From positions 1-64,000 of the forward strand of contig LJZR01000020.1 in the NCBI GenBank assembly GCA_001314865.1: a stretch of 64,000 bases of DNA, in the 5' to 3' direction. This document shows, piece by piece, positions 35,775 to 44,730 of this stretch. The notes beneath the pieces are model-generated. The model was not told where the DNA came from, ran no database searches, and saw nothing but the letters and a program-made list of their open reading frames with translations. The first letter of the stretch is position 1, and each line of letters begins with the position of its first letter. The position numbers and the translations under genes are program-made. The stretch is from Phormidesmis priestleyi Ana (lineage in GTDB: Bacteria; Cyanobacteriota; Cyanobacteriia; Phormidesmidales; Phormidesmidaceae).

Positions 35775-37589
35775 CTATGGTGTGACAGCCGTTGGTTCTT
35801 CTTCTTTTTTTACGCCAAAGTACTGATCTAGCATTTGTTTAACCATGGGTGCGGCAAATGATCCTCCACCCCCACCAGAATGCTCGCCAAAGGCGACGAT
35901 GACAATTTCGGGCTTATCGCTTGGACCGTAGGCGCCAAACCAGGTGTGGTTTTCGCCTGGGGGCGCTTCAGCCGTTCCACTTTTGCCTGAAATTGGCGGC
36001 AATGCCGGGTCGTTCAGGGCTCCGCCCGTACCATCGGTGATTACTTCACGTAAACCGTCTTGCAGTACTTTTATAGTGACCGCTTGCATTCCTACCGACT
36101 TTCTCCACTGCTTTTTATCTTCGTCGTCCATGACGAGGTGAGGCGTTACCAAATCGCCCCCATTAGCAACAGCAGCGAACATCACTGCAACTTGCAGCGG
36201 CGTAGATAGCACATTGCCCTGGCCAATAGAGGCATTAATTGTATCGCCCAGATACCAGGGCTCATCTAGGACTTCTCGCTTCCATTGCTCATCAGGCACG
36301 AGGCCGACGTCTTCTTCTTCTTCGAGTTCAATGCCAGTGTGCTGACCTAATCCGAAGTTTCTCATCCAAGTTTGCAGGCTTTTTTCACCGACGCTGCGAC
36401 CCACCTGGTAAAAAAAGGTGTCACTACTCATTGCCATTGCACCTCTAAAGCCTAATGGTCCAAAGCCAGCGTTGTTCCAATCCCAAAACTGAATGCCGCC
36501 AATATTTAAAAAAGCATAGGTAGGCAATACGACATCAGGAGAAAATTTGCCTGACTCTATTCCCGCTGCGGTTGTAACAATCTTAAAGGTGCTAGCCGGG
36601 GCATAGGCTCTCATTGCCCGGTTAACAAGGGGATAGCCGTTTTGGGTGAATTGATCCCACTGGGCCTGGGTGATGCGCGTGGAAAAAATGTTGGGATCAA
36701 AGGTAGGGCGGCTGACCATGGCTCTTACGGCACCGTTTCGCGGATCAATAGCGACAATCGCACCGATATGATTGCCTAGGGCTTTTTCGGCAGCCTGCTG
36801 AAGCTCTAAATCCAGCGTAACTTGCACATCTTGCCCAGATATAGAGGGCTTTTCGCCAATTACACGGATAACCCGGCCACTGCTGTCTACTTCTACTTGT
36901 TGGCCGCCCCATTGCCCTCTCAGGGTTGATTCTAGGGCGGCTTCTAGGCCCATTTTGCCAATCACATCGCCGAGCCGATAGTCTTCATCTTCGCGTGCTT
37001 TGAGTTCTTCGTCGCTAAGTTCGCCTGTATAGCCGAGGACATGAGCCGCTAAGTCGCCACGCGGATAGTTGCGCACGGCTTCGGCTTCTACTCGGACCCC
37101 AGGGAGCATTTGATCATATTCTGCGATCGCAGTGGTCTGAGCCGAATTGACCCCTCGGGCAATGGGTACGGACTTATTCAGGTTGTAGCTACTTTGCGCA
37201 AGACGCTTGTTAATTTCTTCAACCGGCACGTCTAGGATTTGAGCCAGGCGAGAAATGACCTCTGCCCGCTTGTCGTCTTGTTTCGGTAGCGCAATGGGCC
37301 AGATAGAAACCGAGTGAGAAAGCCGGGAGTCTACTAGGATTTTGCCATTGCGATCGCGAATGTTGCCTCTAGCAGGGCGACGCGGTAGTAGCAAAATGCG
37401 GTTGTCTTCGGCAAGCTCTCGGTTACGCTCGCCTTGAATCAGCTGCAGATAGGCCAGTCGGCTACCAATACCGCCGACCATTACAAGGCTTAGTAGCAAC
37501 ATAATAAAGACCGACTGATACTGTCGGCCTACGGTGCGGCCACCTTTCTTTTCACTAAAGTTAGAAGCGCGCTGAGAAGAAAAAGACAT
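35775..37589 (-). CDS. mrdA: Penicillin-binding protein 2 (class B PBP, elongation)
   Basis: A 604-aa peptidoglycan DD-transpeptidase. A membrane anchor (SVFIMLLLSLVMVGGIGSRL) near residue 30 is followed by the dimerisation domain (RPARGNIRDRNGKILVDSRL) and the transpeptidase domain with S333 in ASTFKIV, SSD (about residue 390) and KSGT near 535. It cross-links sidewall peptidoglycan, usually with RodA. I use the ATG at 37589; an upstream ATG adds 12 residues. The C-terminal residues are polar. It follows the PBP1A gene on the same strand, with a 12-nt tandem array in the 260-nt gap. Confidence 0.9.
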   Translation of the reverse strand: MSFSSQRASNFSEKKGGRTVGRQYQSVFIMLLLSLVMVGGIGSRLAYLQLIQGERNRELAEDNRILLLPRRPARGNIRDRNGKILVDSRLSHSVSIWPIALPKQDDKRAEVISRLAQILDVPVEEINKRLAQSSYNLNKSVPIARGVNSAQTTAIAEYDQMLPGVRVEAEAVRNYPRGDLAAHVLGYTGELSDEELKAREDEDYRLGDVIGKMGLEAALESTLRGQWGGQQVEVDSSGRVIRVIGEKPSISGQDVQVTLDLELQQAAEKALGNHIGAIVAIDPRNGAVRAMVSRPTFDPNIFSTRITQAQWDQFTQNGYPLVNRAMRAYAPASTFKIVTTAAGIESGKFSPDVVLPTYAFLNIGGIQFWDWNNAGFGPLGFRGAMAMSSDTFFYQVGRSVGEKSLQTWMRNFGLGQHTGIELEEEEDVGLVPDEQWKREVLDEPWYLGDTINASIGQGNVLSTPLQVAVMFAAVANGGDLVTPHLVMDDEDKKQWRKSVGMQAVTIKVLQDGLREVITDGTGGALNDPALPPISGKSGTAEAPPGENHTWFGAYGPSDKPEIVIVAFGEHSGGGGGSFAAPMVKQMLDQYFGVKKEEEPTAVTP

Positions 37590-37696
37590 GATAATCGCGA
37601 TCGCTGAAAGACCAGAGGGTGCCATGAATTCGTCATTAGTCTAGCGCTTTGGCTAGCGACTAACTTGGCTAGCGACTAGAGCAATCAAACGACGCC

Positions 37697-37804
37697 CCAG
37701 TAATCTAGCCAGTAATCTAGCCAGTAATCTAGCCAGTAATCTAGCCAGTAATCTAGCCAGTAATCTAGCCAGTGATCTAGCCAGTGATCTGGCCAGTAAT
37801 CTAG
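37697..37804. repeat. 12-nt tandem array (CCAGTAATCTAG)
   Basis: Nine consecutive 12-mers, six perfect. It fills half the gap between the PBP1A stop and the PBP2 start, in the PBP2 leader or promoter. Confidence 0.95.
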
Positions 37805-37853
37805 ACAGTCAGTAGGCGATGATTCAAACATATTCGCTCGTTAAACATATTCG

Positions 37854-40382
37854 CTAGTTGCTTAATACGCTAGGGCGAGGGGGCTCCTCAGCAGGAACCT
37901 CGGGCGGCGGTGGCGGCGGTGGCGGTGGCGGTGGCGGTGGCGCGATGACTGGAGGCGGTGCAGGCGCGGGGGCTAGAACAGGCGCGGGGGCAGGGGCAGG
38001 GGCATTATTACTACCGTCTCCATCAAAGTATCCACCGCCATCGCTGTAATCGGACTCGGGTTCGCTGTAATCGGGCTCGGGTTCGCTGTAATCGGGCTCG
38101 GGCTCCCACTGCGGAGTAGGTTCAGAGTCGGGCTCGGGCTCTTCATAATACGATTCAGTGCTACGACGACTTGATTCTTCTTCTCTGGGGGCACCTACTT
38201 TTTCAGCAATGACGCGCCTAGGGTTAATAGGCTTTGCCTTGAGGGTGCCTTCGCGGCCACTGAGTGGAGGCAGCTCTGGAAACTTCTCGTTAGGTAGGTC
38301 ATCAATAAACTGACTGACGAATTTGTACCAGGCCAAGGCTGCGGTGGAACTTGCCCCACTCGTGGGGCTACTGTCGTCGTTACCCATCCATACGCCGGTC
38401 ACGAGTTGGGGAGTATAGCCAATAAACCACAGGTCTCGGTTTTTTTCAGAGGTACCTGTTTTACCAGCAACCTGTCTGCCAGAAATTGCCGCATTGCTGC
38501 CTGATCCGCCCTGAACAACGGCTTCTAGCATCCAGGTCATAATCGAAGCAGTATCTTCGTCTATGGCCTGCTTGGGTTGCTCGTCAAATTCATACATGAC
38601 ATCACCCTGAGTGTTGGTGATGCGGGTAATGCCATGGGGTGCAACATGACTGCCTTCGGCGGCAAAGGCACCGTAAGCACTGGTGAGCTCTAGCAGATTA
38701 ACCTCAGAGGAACCTAAGGCAAGTGAATACGCTGACAGTAGGTCGGACTCAATACCCATGCGATGAGCTAGGGCGATGACTGGATCAAAGCCGACATCGA
38801 CCAAGAGCTTAACAGCGACGATATTGACAGAGCGAGCAAGCGCAGTTTTAAGATCAACATTGCCTCTGAAACTGCCACCGTAGTTTTTGGGTTCGTAGCC
38901 GTCAACGACGTAGCGGGCGTCTTCGTACCCTTTGTAGGGAGACATCCCCGTGGCGATCGCAGTCGCATACACAAACGCCTTAAACGTTGATCCTGGTTGC
39001 CTTTGGGCCTGCGTAACTCGGTTGAACTGACTTTCGTCAAAGTCATTGCCGCCAACCATCGCTTTGATTTCACCCGTTTTAGGGTCAATGGCCACCAAAG
39101 ATGCCTGCTCAAAGCTTTGCCATTGACCGTAATCCTCAATAATTTCCTCAACGGTCTTTTCCGCCGCAGTTTGCCATTCGGTATTCAGCGTTGTTTCAAC
39201 GACCAGGCCGCCTGCCTCAATTTCTTCAGGCGTCAAAAGCTGATCTAACTGCTTCTTGATATAAATCGTGAAGTAGGGGAACTGACTGTACAGGTACTTA
39301 GGTTCTTGAGGTTCTAGCGTGACCTCTGCCTGATAGGCACTACTGGCCTGGGCGGCAGTAATCACGCCGTTGGCTTCCATGCGACTGATCACTTTATCTC
39401 GCTGCTGGCGAGCGATTTCTGGGTTGACCAACGGTGAATATAAGCTAGGGGCAGGGGCCATCCCCGCAATTAGGGCAATTTCTGCCACGCTGAGCTTATC
39501 GACCGTTTTGCCAAAGTAAATCCAGGCGGCATCTGCTACGCCGTAGGCTCCGGCACCCAGATACACCAAATTTAGGTAGCGCTCTAGCACCTTCTCTTTG
39601 CCTAGCTCTTTTTCAAGCCTTTGAGCCAAAATAGCTTCTTTGAACTTACGCTTAAAGCTTCTGTCCTGATTGAGAAAGGTCAGGCGAGCGAGCTGCTGGG
39701 TAATGGTGCTAGCTCCTTCTACTACGCCACCGCTCGTAAGGTTAGCAACGCTTGCACGCGCGATGGAGCGATAGTCTACACCGTTGTGCTCGTAGTAGCG
39801 GCGGTCTTCAGCTGCGATGAAAGCCTGAGAGACCACTTCTGGAATTTCATCGTATGACAAGCTCTCTTGAGCTGTCGGGCCAACTTTTTGCAAAATTTTG
39901 CCATTGCCAGATTTCAGGGTGATGGTACCACTGCGCTCGTAGGTCAGCGCTTTGGTTACGTCTGGAACCGCTTCGTTGACCTCTGCCCATATTTGATAAA
40001 AACGAGCGCTTGGGCCAGCAATGCTTGCGCCCAAAAATATGAGCAGCCAAAACAATGGCTTTTTGTAAGGGGCCTGAATGGCGATGCTTTTAGCCAGTGG
40101 GCTGGCTGGCTCTGTTAAGGTTTTGGCTGATGCTTTTGAACTATTTACTCTGCCATTTTGCTTTGATGCGATCTCGCTGGCAGTTGCCTCAAAACTGCTG
40201 AGGTCTCTGCCAATATTGTGAGGAGTATGGTTAGGCCTCGCGCTTCCATTGCCATTATGATTATTCCGAATCGCGCTTCTGGTATGAGACCTTCTTTGCT
40301 GAGTAGTTCTGGCCGCTGAGTTTGACGATGTGTTTCTTACTCTGTCAGACCATTGCTTTAATTGTGAAAAAAGATTGGCCAC
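37854..40382 (-). CDS. Class A penicillin-binding protein (PBP1A-like)
   Basis: An 842-aa bifunctional peptidoglycan synthase. After a cytoplasmic low-complexity tail of about 110 residues and one membrane anchor comes a GT51 glycosyltransferase (EDRRYYEHNGVDYRSI, E191 being the catalytic Glu; GASTITQQLARL) and a transpeptidase with S464 in GSTFKAFVY, SVN and KTGT near 640. The last about 140 residues are disordered: repeats of (E/S)PEPDYS and a 13-proline run. It extends and cross-links glycan strands. The proline tail could dock partners. It lies upstream of the PBP2 gene. Confidence 0.92.
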   Translation of the reverse strand: MANLFSQLKQWSDRVRNTSSNSAARTTQQRRSHTRSAIRNNHNGNGSARPNHTPHNIGRDLSSFEATASEIASKQNGRVNSSKASAKTLTEPASPLAKSIAIQAPYKKPLFWLLIFLGASIAGPSARFYQIWAEVNEAVPDVTKALTYERSGTITLKSGNGKILQKVGPTAQESLSYDEIPEVVSQAFIAAEDRRYYEHNGVDYRSIARASVANLTSGGVVEGASTITQQLARLTFLNQDRSFKRKFKEAILAQRLEKELGKEKVLERYLNLVYLGAGAYGVADAAWIYFGKTVDKLSVAEIALIAGMAPAPSLYSPLVNPEIARQQRDKVISRMEANGVITAAQASSAYQAEVTLEPQEPKYLYSQFPYFTIYIKKQLDQLLTPEEIEAGGLVVETTLNTEWQTAAEKTVEEIIEDYGQWQSFEQASLVAIDPKTGEIKAMVGGNDFDESQFNRVTQAQRQPGSTFKAFVYATAIATGMSPYKGYEDARYVVDGYEPKNYGGSFRGNVDLKTALARSVNIVAVKLLVDVGFDPVIALAHRMGIESDLLSAYSLALGSSEVNLLELTSAYGAFAAEGSHVAPHGITRITNTQGDVMYEFDEQPKQAIDEDTASIMTWMLEAVVQGGSGSNAAISGRQVAGKTGTSEKNRDLWFIGYTPQLVTGVWMGNDDSSPTSGASSTAALAWYKFVSQFIDDLPNEKFPELPPLSGREGTLKAKPINPRRVIAEKVGAPREEESSRRSTESYYEEPEPDSEPTPQWEPEPDYSEPEPDYSEPESDYSDGGGYFDGDGSNNAPAPAPAPVLAPAPAPPPVIAPPPPPPPPPPPPPEVPAEEPPRPSVLSN

Positions 40383-40598
40383 TACCTTACATTCTCCAGG
40401 CGCTCGCCGCCGTTAACAAACGTTAGAAGTTAAAGAAGCATTCATCAGGCGGCATGTTCCGATGAGCGCTTTGGTTTCATCCCGAGTGCATGTCCGAGCT
40501 GAAATAGCGACTAAAATGCTACCACGGCAGCACCGGACTTAATAAATAGGTCACCTTATCGGTCACCTTGCCGTCAGTTCTTTTAACCTCGACTCATT

Positions 40599-40650
40599 AG
40601 CCTCAACTGATTGGTTAGCCTCAACTGATTGGTTAGCCTCAACTAACTAG
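40599..40650. repeat. 18-nt tandem array across the chlG stop codon
   Basis: Two perfect 18-mers (AGCCTCAACTGATTGGTT) and a partial third. The TGA stop of chlG (complement of 40639-40641) lies in the partial copy. Confidence 0.9.
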
Positions 40651-41658
40651 ATTGCTATGCCCCAGGGCTAGTGCTGTTACCAGCATGCCTAGCACTAAAA
40701 ACGGCTGAGCACTGGCTTGGTACTTCACGTCATTTTCCAACGGATTACGTAGGAAATACATGTCTTGGAATGTAATTTGCGGAATAATTAGGAAAATCAG
40801 CAGCACTGCATACAGATTTTTATGAATAGCAATGAGATAGGCTGCCATTCCACCCTGAAAGATATCGATCATTAGGACGCAAATCCAGGCTGCTGTCTGT
40901 ACGCCAAACATGACGGGTAAGGATTGAAGCCCTAGTTGGCGATCGCCTTCTACCGCTTTAAAGTCATTCACGACCGCAATGCCCAATCCGGCCATACTGT
41001 AGATCAAAGTTAAAACCACGATTGTCCAGTTCAATTCACCAAACAGCGCATGACCGGCCCACCAAGGCAGCGCGATGTAACTTGCACCCAAGGCATAGTT
41101 ACCTGCCCAGCCATTTTGCTTAAGCTTGAGGGGTGGGGCGGAATAAATATAAGAAACCAATGAGCCGCCACAGGCCAGCGAAAATAGAACCGGAAACGTA
41201 TGACCTGCCCAAATATCTAACCCGTAGGACACCGCTAGACCACCCAACAGCAGCACCCAAATTTGAACTTGCACCTGATTTAGAGAAATTGCGCCCGAAG
41301 GAATGGGCCGGTTAGGCTCGTTAATAGCGTCTAACTCGCGGTCGTAATAGTCGTTAATCGTTTGAGTGTAGCCCGTGAGCAACGGGCCAGACATCAGCAT
41401 ACAGGCGGCGGCAATCAAGACATTTTCAACCGTCCAAACATATCTGCCTGAAGAAGCCGCCCCACAGACAACGCCCCAGATGAGGGGAATCCAGGTGATG
41501 GGCTTCATCAATTGGAGGCGAATTTTCCAAATCGAGGTTTCGCCCGCTTGGGCGCCCTTCATGCCCAGCAGCTGTCTGGCCTTACTGCCTTTACTCCCTG
41601 CTGTTTCAGCGATTTTAGACGTAGATAAATCTACTGTCGGTACTTGTTCTTCAGCCAT
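40639..41658 (-). CDS. chlG: Chlorophyll synthase (ChlG)
   Basis: A 339-aa UbiA-superfamily prenyltransferase that attaches phytyl or geranylgeranyl diphosphate to chlorophyllide a in the thylakoid membrane. Eight or nine spans. The Mg-diphosphate motifs are INDYYDRELDAINEPNRPIP (first Asp-rich motif) and NDFKAVEGDRQLGLQS (second). The rest matches cyanobacterial ChlG throughout. The start is ATG at 41658 (MAEEQVPTVDL); an upstream in-frame ATG at 41748 is less likely. It is the last gene of a minus-strand cluster petP-get3d-chlG. Its last residues are encoded in a tandem repeat. Confidence 0.95.
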   Translation of the reverse strand: MAEEQVPTVDLSTSKIAETAGSKGSKARQLLGMKGAQAGETSIWKIRLQLMKPITWIPLIWGVVCGAASSGRYVWTVENVLIAAACMLMSGPLLTGYTQTINDYYDRELDAINEPNRPIPSGAISLNQVQVQIWVLLLGGLAVSYGLDIWAGHTFPVLFSLACGGSLVSYIYSAPPLKLKQNGWAGNYALGASYIALPWWAGHALFGELNWTIVVLTLIYSMAGLGIAVVNDFKAVEGDRQLGLQSLPVMFGVQTAAWICVLMIDIFQGGMAAYLIAIHKNLYAVLLIFLIIPQITFQDMYFLRNPLENDVKYQASAQPFLVLGMLVTALALGHSNLVS

Positions 41659-41846
41659 GTTTTTCCAGCCATATAGAGCTTCTGTGTAATGAAAATGTTT
41701 GCAAGCGCTGCTCAAGGGGGGCTTGAGGAGATAAATGCAACAAGCCAATGTTGAGGAGTGAATGCGAGACTTGAATGTGAGGAGTGAATGCGCTTAATTT
41801 AGAATGCTTATCTGTATATTATCTGCATAAATCTAGTCTGCAAAAG

Positions 41847-41891
41847 TCTAGCCAAAAGACATCTAGCCAAAAGACATCTAGCCAAAAGACA
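41847..41891. repeat. 15-nt tandem array across the get3d stop codon
   Basis: Three perfect 15-mers (TCTAGCCAAAAGACA). The get3d TAG (complement of 41878-41880) lies in the third copy, and each copy contains the same in-frame stop. Confidence 0.92.
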
Positions 41892-43005
41892 CGATCAAGT
41901 AGCCGTCTTGAAACTTAGCCCCCGTGACCGCGCGGCCATTAAGTGCTGGTGGGAGAGATAGGTTATGTCGCTGATCGCCTGCCTGTACGGTGACTTCTGG
42001 GCCATACTGAGTGAGCTTGACCTGCGTTTTGTCAAAGCCAGGTAAAAAGAGTTTGACGGTGCTGGCGTTGATATCTACACTCATTGCGCTAGGGACGCTA
42101 ACTGGCTCTGTTAGGGTGGGCAGTGCTTGCGCTAAGGTTTGCCAGCGATGCTCTCCTAGGGCTGTAGGCAGCGTTGTGATCGACAGCGGGGAAAAGGCTA
42201 CGTCAGGAGTTGTTGAAGCAGCTTGGCCGCTGCTGCCCACGGCATTGACGAATGCGCCCGCAACGGTAAGCCCGATTTGTTGGGCGGCGCTCCATAGGTA
42301 CTTGCCTTGGGCGATCGCTACATCATCAGGCGTAGTCACCACATAGGCCCTTAGCTGCATGGGGTCGCTCACCATCGCTTTGCCTTTAGCGACCATGCTT
42401 TCTACGCTCTGAGTCTCTGGTTGGTTCCAAATATCGCCCGACATTCCATTGCTCAAAATCGCACCGGTAATAGGTGCAATAAAGGGTGAAATAGAGCGAT
42501 AGAACTGAGAGTCTTGAAAGACCTTTTTGAAGCGGCGGAAGTACCAGTCTATACCGCCGATAGCGCCCCACATCCGCAGGCTAGACTGATCGCCAGGGCC
42601 GTCATGAACAATCACATCATACTGGTTGCTCTCGGTATACTCACGAATAGCGTTGAGCGCTAAAAAATCGTCCATGCCTGGAATGACACTGAGTTCTTGG
42701 CCATAAACTGCCTTAAAAAAGGGATCTCTGAGATATTGCGCTTCAAAGTTTTTAAGTTTTTCCCAGTTTTGATCTAACAGCACGGTTGTTTGCAGCTGCA
42801 CGGCTTGAAAGCTGCTACCGCTGAGGGTAACTGTGCTTGCTTCTGAACCAATTGCTAATCCCAACAGCATTGAAAGGGCAGGACCCGCTTCTTGGGAAAA
42901 GAGCAAAACCCGTTTCCCCTCATCAGCGAGCTTTTGAGCAACGGCAATCGCCGCTGTCGTGCGACCTGTGCCGCCCTTACCTAGAAACGTAATAATCAGC
43001 GTCAT
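41878..43005 (-). CDS. Get3d-type ArsA/Get3 ATPase with C-terminal HSP20-like domain
   Basis: A 375-aa dimeric SIMIBI-class ATPase of the ArsA/Get3 family. The deviant P-loop is LGKGGTGRTT at residues 8-17, with the signature K10 retained but R15 where Get3 normally has K. An HDGPGD switch segment follows around 135. Residues about 305-375 form an alpha-crystallin-like beta sandwich (VKLFLPGFDKTQVKLTQYG, DGYLIVSFG), the hallmark of the Get3d clade in cyanobacteria and plastids. Its client is unknown; relatives carry tail-anchored membrane proteins. It lies 8 nt downstream of petP and upstream of chlG. Confidence 0.85.
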   Translation of the reverse strand: MTLIITFLGKGGTGRTTAAIAVAQKLADEGKRVLLFSQEAGPALSMLLGLAIGSEASTVTLSGSSFQAVQLQTTVLLDQNWEKLKNFEAQYLRDPFFKAVYGQELSVIPGMDDFLALNAIREYTESNQYDVIVHDGPGDQSSLRMWGAIGGIDWYFRRFKKVFQDSQFYRSISPFIAPITGAILSNGMSGDIWNQPETQSVESMVAKGKAMVSDPMQLRAYVVTTPDDVAIAQGKYLWSAAQQIGLTVAGAFVNAVGSSGQAASTTPDVAFSPLSITTLPTALGEHRWQTLAQALPTLTEPVSVPSAMSVDINASTVKLFLPGFDKTQVKLTQYGPEVTVQAGDQRHNLSLPPALNGRAVTGAKFQDGYLIVSFG

Positions 43006-43013
43006 ACTCTTTC

Positions 43014-43223
43014 CTATTCGACGGCGCGCAGCTCGTCTTCAAAAAACCAGGTGGTGTATTCATCAGCGTCAAACTCAATGAGCGCACCAATGTTCATTCC
43101 ATCTAGTATTTTAAGGTTTTTGACAACACCGGTTTTTCCTAGACGAGATGCCAGCGACTTTGCAACGCGATCACGCATCCGGTATACCTGAACTCGCTGT
43201 CCAATTTCCAAATCCATATTCAA
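43014..43223 (-). CDS. petP: PetP-like protein (DUF2862), cytochrome b6f subunit
   Basis: A 69-aa SH3-like soluble protein. LEIGQRVQVYRMRDRVAKSL, LGKTGVVKNLKILDGMNIGA and TTWFFEDELRAVE match the DUF2862 family, whose member PetP is a stromal peripheral subunit of the cyanobacterial cytochrome b6f complex. That role comes from family knowledge. The start is MNMDLEIG; the third-codon Met is an alternative. It is the first gene of a likely operon with get3d (8-nt gap) and chlG and is divergent from hisF. Confidence 0.8.
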   Translation of the reverse strand: MNMDLEIGQRVQVYRMRDRVAKSLASRLGKTGVVKNLKILDGMNIGALIEFDADEYTTWFFEDELRAVE

Positions 43224-43302
43224 TAACAGTATCCTTAACTGAGTGATCTCTGGCTTGATTACCAGTCATCAGTTTATCAGCGCTTTGTGCTTCTACTGCT
43301 TC

Positions 43303-43400
43303 TAACGCTCTAACGTTTCTAACGCTCTAACGCTCTAACGCTCTAACGCTCTAACGCTCTAACGCTCTAACGTTTCTAACGCTTCTAACGCGCCCAACGC
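43303..43400. repeat. 8-nt tandem array (TAACGCTC) before hisF
   Basis: Seven perfect octamers, six of them consecutive (43320-43367), with 9-nt variants (TAACGTTTC) at both sides. It ends about 10 nt before the hisF ATG and occupies the hisF 5' leader and the petP-hisF divergent promoter. Confidence 0.95.
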
Positions 43401-43410
43401 GCCTAAAAAT

Positions 43411-44247
43411 ATGCTCGCTAAAAGAATTCTGCCTTGCCTAGATGTGAAAGCTGGGCGGGTAGTCAAGGGAATTAACTTTGTCGATCTCAAAGATGCTGGT
43501 GACCCGGTGGAGCTGGCCAAGGCATACAACGAGGCCGGGGCCGATGAGCTGGTGTTTTTAGATATCACCGCTACGCATGAGGATCGTGATGTGATTTATG
43601 ACGTGGTATATCGCACTGCCGAGCAGGTGTTTATTCCACTCACGGTCGGGGGCGGCATTAGTTCATTAGAAACGATTAAAAAGCTGCTGCGAGCTGGGGC
43701 CGATAAAATCAGTATTAATTCTGCGGCGGTGCGCGATCCTGATCTAATTGACCGGGCGAGCGATCGCTTTGGGGCACAGTGCATTGTGGTGGCTATTGAT
43801 GCGCGACGCCGTCCAACTTCGGCCACTACGCCAGATCAGCACTCGCAGAAAAATACTGAAAAAAGCACGGGTGCTTCTGATCTAACAGGTGAGCTAGCGG
43901 GATGGGACGTATTTGTTCGGGGTGGCCGAGAAAATACCGGGCTCGACGCGGTGGAATGGGCCTGTGAGGTTGTCCGCCGAGGAGCGGGCGAGCTGTTGAT
44001 TACCAGCATGGATGCCGATGGGACTCAAGCGGGCTACGACCTGACGCTGACGGAGGCGATCGCTAGCCGAGTAGATGTGCCGGTAATTGCTTCGGGCGGT
44101 GCAGGCACCTGTGAGCATATCTATCAGGCGCTGACCACTGGCAAAGCCGAAGCGGCGCTGCTGGCCTCGCTACTGCACTACGGTCAGCTAAGCGTCAGCG
44201 AAATCAAAGACTATTTGCACAGTCACGATATCAGGGTTCGTCAATAA
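43411..44247 (+). CDS. hisF: Imidazole glycerol phosphate synthase cyclase subunit HisF
   Basis: A 278-aa TIM barrel that, with HisH, makes imidazole glycerol phosphate and AICAR in histidine synthesis. It begins [20 protein letters not shown] with catalytic D11, and D130 is in [28 protein letters not shown] and [17 protein letters not shown] bind substrate phosphates. Length exceeds the usual 250-258 by about 20 residues, from a polar insertion after residue 133 ([16 protein letters not shown]) in the loop after strand 5. No Shine-Dalgarno is visible, because a tandem array precedes the start. Confidence 0.96.
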   Translation: MLAKRILPCLDVKAGRVVKGINFVDLKDAGDPVELAKAYNEAGADELVFLDITATHEDRDVIYDVVYRTAEQVFIPLTVGGGISSLETIKKLLRAGADKISINSAAVRDPDLIDRASDRFGAQCIVVAIDARRRPTSATTPDQHSQKNTEKSTGASDLTGELAGWDVFVRGGRENTGLDAVEWACEVVRRGAGELLITSMDADGTQAGYDLTLTEAIASRVDVPVIASGGAGTCEHIYQALTTGKAEAALLASLLHYGQLSVSEIKDYLHSHDIRVRQ

Positions 44248-44730
44248 AGCCGAGTAAGCGATTGTTTACAAAAAATTATAAAAGTTAGGGTTTCCTGAAG
44301 TAAGCGCTATGGTTATAGCCAGTAAGGAATCCTACGAAATTGTTGTGCAATAGGTACTGTGAGCCGTCATACTCTCTGCTTGATGCCTCTAGATGCCTTT
44401 AATTGGTCTCTAAATTTGTGAGTACGGTCAAATGCAAATTTCGTCAAATAATGAGATTGCTGTTACGATATGTAAACGCTATCTTATTTATGTGAATGCC
44501 TCTGTTTTGTCAGATCTGACAAAATCAAACAAAACCAAAGTTGAGGCTCTAAATCTAAAGACTGCTGAAGGCTTTGAAGCTAGCGAAAGCTGGCAATAAA
44601 TCTATTCTATCAACGCTCTTTAGACTACTTTTTTATATTTCGCTCTTGTGCATCTAGGTTCTTTGAAGGTTCTTTGAATTTTAGATTGCTTGGGCTCTCG
44701 GCCCTTATCTGCTCAGGTTTTTTAGCTCGA
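44248..44730. other. Intergenic region with perfect palindrome
   Basis: About 480 nt after hisF. It contains an imperfect inverted repeat (TAGGGTTTCCT, AGGAATCCTA, about 44286-44335) and the 20-bp palindrome listed separately. No other gene was recognised. Confidence 0.45.
44505..44524. promoter_or_regulatory. Perfect 20-bp palindrome, candidate operator
   Basis: TTTTGTCAGATCTGACAAAA is fully self-complementary. It lies about 225 nt upstream of the small membrane protein gene and 260 nt beyond hisF. It suits a dimeric repressor or activator. The lack of a loop and T-run argues against a terminator. Confidence 0.5.
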
